A DNA stretch of 15,114 bases. Origin: Streptomyces sp. NRRL F-4489 (GTDB taxonomy: Bacteria; Actinomycetota; Actinomycetes; Streptomycetales; Streptomycetaceae). The DNA lies in the NCBI RefSeq assembly GCF_001509485.1, contig NZ_LLZI01000031.1, forward strand, positions 1-15,114, given 5' to 3'. The first letter of the stretch is position 1. Each line of letters opens with the position of its first letter. A program made the position numbers and the translations under genes. This document shows positions 13,416 to 15,114 of this stretch, piece by piece. Under the pieces are notes generated by a model that was given only the letters and a program-made list of their open reading frames with translations, ran no database searches and was not told where the DNA came from.

Positions 13416-15114
13416 AGGGGGTATTGCCAGGCGCCGGCGCCTGAGCCCTTCCAGTCGATGCTCCAGAGGGTGTCCTCGATGTGCTGGCGGAGGACGTTCG
13501 CCTCGTCGCGGTTGTCGACGTCGGCCAGGAGGCGGCGGCCGGTGACGAAGGTGGCGGCCATGGTGAGGAAGTTGTCCAGGGTGGTGGCGACGAGCACGCC
13601 GTCCTCGGCGGTGGGGTCGTCCTCGTCGACGGGGCAGCGCAGGACGTGGCCGGTGGGGCCGTCGAGGACGACGTAGCCGCCCATCCACTGGCCGAGGCGG
13701 TGGAACGGGCCGTCGTCGGCGGGCTGTTCGGGATGGTCCTCCGGCCACTCGACCTCCTGGAGGAAGTCCGGGTGGGACGGCTGGAGGGCGAGTCCTTCGT
13801 CGTCGAACCCGGGGAGGCCGGTGGTGGTGAGGAGGCGGCGGGCGGTGGGGTCGGTGAGGTCCTCGGGGAGGTTTTCGGGGGCGGTGGTGACGTAGGCGCC
13901 GGTGCCGTAGATAGCGGCGAGGTCCTGCGGTGACGGGTCGGGGGCGCCGGCGGGGGTGGCGGCTCCGGTGGCGGTGAGGGTGCCGAGGAAAGGCTCCCTG
14001 CTGTCCGGGTCGCTGAAGGCGGTGAGGTGTGCGTCGGGGTGGGGCTGGAGGGCGAGGACGCCGCCGGGACCGGCCAGGACGAGGGGGGCCGGGAGGCCGG
14101 GGGAGAGCGGGGTCCCGGTGTCCAGGCAGACGTTGAGCAGGGCTTCCAGGGCGCCGTCGACGGTTTCGGCGGTGTCGGCCGCCTTGTGGAGTTCGCGGAG
14201 TGAGGCCGGGCCGGGTGTGGGGTGGTCGCCGGTGGCCCAGGTCAGGGCGGGGCGGGCGTCGGCGGGGAAGTCACCGTCCGCGGGCCAGGGGCCGGCGAGG
14301 AGGTCGCCCGTCGCCAGGTCCCAGACGCGCAGGTCGTCGCCGGAGGACAGCACGGCGGGGCGGCCCTGCCAGCGGACGGGGTACGCGGTGCCGACCGGGC
14401 CGGGGCGCAGGTAGGCGGGGTGGCAGCCGCCCGGGGGACGCCAGTGGGTCCACAGCGTCTTCCAGGAGAGCCGGACCCCGGAGCGGGCGATGCCCTCGGC
14501 CAGGGCGGTGTCCTCGCGGGCGGTGGCCATGAGGTGGAGCCAGGCGGCCCAGGTGGGTTGGTCGGGCTGGTGGACGCCGTACATCTGGAGGTGTACGGCG
14601 TCGGCGGCGGGGCTGTTGCCGGGCAGGGAGCCGTCGTGGGCGCAGTGGGCGGCGTCCACGAGGGCGTCCGGGGGGAGCTGCGCGACGATCGTGCCGTCGG
14701 TGAGGAGTTCGTCGAGGAGGTCCGTGCCCGCTTGGGCGGCGTGCATGGCGATGCCGTGGGCGGCGTAGCGGCCGAGGGGGCCGGAGGCGGCCCAGCCGTC
14801 AGGGTGGCGGAGGCCGGGCGCCTGGTCGCGCAGCCAGGCGACCATGTGGCGGCCGACGGCGGCGGGCACCTCGGGGCCGTACGCGTCGCGGATCGCCTCG
14901 GCGGTGCGCTCCTGGCGGAAGCTGACCTGGCCGTCGGTGTGGTCGAGGTGGTCGGGGAACTGGCGGGCCAGATCGGCCAGTTCGGCCTCGGTGGTGGGGG
15001 GCGTTGCCTCGTCTGCGGTGGTGGCCGGGGTGGTGAGGCCGGCGGCGGTGGCCGCGGTGATCAGTTCGCGCCATACGGCCAGGGGGACCTGGCGGGGCTC
15101 GGAGAAGGCGAGGG
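13403..15114 (-). CDS. Second SUKH-4-like protein, paralogue of the 11061-13364 product; 5' end outside the window
   Basis: The frame is open from the stop at 13403 to the window edge with no ATG or GTG start in the first 80 codons, so the gene continues beyond 15114; 569 residues are visible. The visible part parallels the middle and end of the neighbour: PRQVPLAVWRELITAA matches its TRAVSLPVWEFLARAL, WAAWLHLMATAREDTALAEG and SWKTLWTHWRPPG match its helical segment, LRVWDLATGDLLAGPW and VLAGPGGVLALQPH match the beta-rich part, and FHRLGQWMGGYVVLDGPTGH lies in a SUKH-4-like domain of about 175 C-terminal residues. A P-loop N-terminus like that of the neighbour is expected but not seen. It precedes the downstream paralogue by 38 bp. 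A GTG at 14869 is an internal Val codon, not a start, because the homology continues upstream of it. Function unknown. Confidence 0.75.
   Translation of the reverse strand, partial: LAFSEPRQVPLAVWRELITAATAAGLTTPATTADEATPPTTEAELADLARQFPDHLDHTDGQVSFRQERTAEAIRDAYGPEVPAAVGRHMVAWLRDQAPGLRHPDGWAASGPLGRYAAHGIAMHAAQAGTDLLDELLTDGTIVAQLPPDALVDAAHCAHDGSLPGNSPAADAVHLQMYGVHQPDQPTWAAWLHLMATAREDTALAEGIARSGVRLSWKTLWTHWRPPGGCHPAYLRPGPVGTAYPVRWQGRPAVLSSGDDLRVWDLATGDLLAGPWPADGDFPADARPALTWATGDHPTPGPASLRELHKAADTAETVDGALEALLNVCLDTGTPLSPGLPAPLVLAGPGGVLALQPHPDAHLTAFSDPDSREPFLGTLTATGAATPAGAPDPSPQDLAAIYGTGAYVTTAPENLPEDLTDPTARRLLTTTGLPGFDDEGLALQPSHPDFLQEVEWPEDHPEQPADDGPFHRLGQWMGGYVVLDGPTGHVLRCPVDEDDPTAEDGVLVATTLDNFLTMAATFVTGRRLLADVDNRDEANVLRQHIEDTLWSIDWKGSGAGAWQYPLHND

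Noticed and set aside
13403..14869. Second SUKH gene beginning at the GTG at 14869
   Set aside because: The frame stays open to the window edge and the upstream 81 codons match the paralogue, so 14869 is an internal codon.

Overview
The window reads as chromosomal DNA of a Streptomyces or close actinomycete. GC is very high, codons end almost always in G or C, several genes lack a Shine-Dalgarno sequence, and the gene order resembles the leucine-degradation neighbourhood I remember from S. coelicolor (about SCO2770-SCO2779; from memory, not checked here).

Left part (14-6034, minus strand) is a compact operon for the lower leucine pathway. It is transcribed mccB - mccA - hmgL - acdH: the beta and alpha subunits of methylcrotonyl-CoA carboxylase, HMG-CoA lyase and a branched-chain acyl-CoA dehydrogenase. 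hmgL overlaps mccA by 4 bp and acdH follows hmgL after 2 bp. The exception is a 179-bp spacer between mccB and mccA, built from degenerate 9- and 12-bp repeats. No methylglutaconyl-CoA hydratase is present, so that step must be encoded elsewhere. A divergent TetR-family regulator (6165-6821) shares a 130-bp control region with the operon. That region holds two related 18-bp inverted repeats, which are the probable operators.

Middle part (6822-8991, plus strand) is a two-gene unit: a second acyl-CoA dehydrogenase with a different active-site layout, and a TesB-type acyl-CoA thioesterase. It has its own promoter and a different 18-bp inverted repeat. The thioesterase gene ends in a very strong G-quadruplex motif. 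Next comes a divergent pair: a predicted phosphatase of unknown substrate (9072-9863, minus) and an agmatinase-family ureohydrolase (10011-10982, plus). Hairpins at 9038-9056 and 11002-11036 separate convergent genes.

Right part (11061 to the window edge, minus strand) is accessory in character. Two tandem paralogues are present, the upstream one running off the window. The complete one joins an N-terminal Walker A P-loop NTPase region, a helical and beta-rich middle, and a C-terminal SUKH-4-like (Smi1/Knr4 superfamily) domain. The superfamily is known mainly for immunity proteins of polymorphic toxin systems, but no toxin gene lies in the window. This pair is the best candidate for an incompletely described system. 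A 19-bp direct repeat at the two gene ends suggests tandem duplication with later drift of the reading frame at the 3' end of the downstream copy.

No tRNA, rRNA, CRISPR array, insertion sequence or origin was seen.
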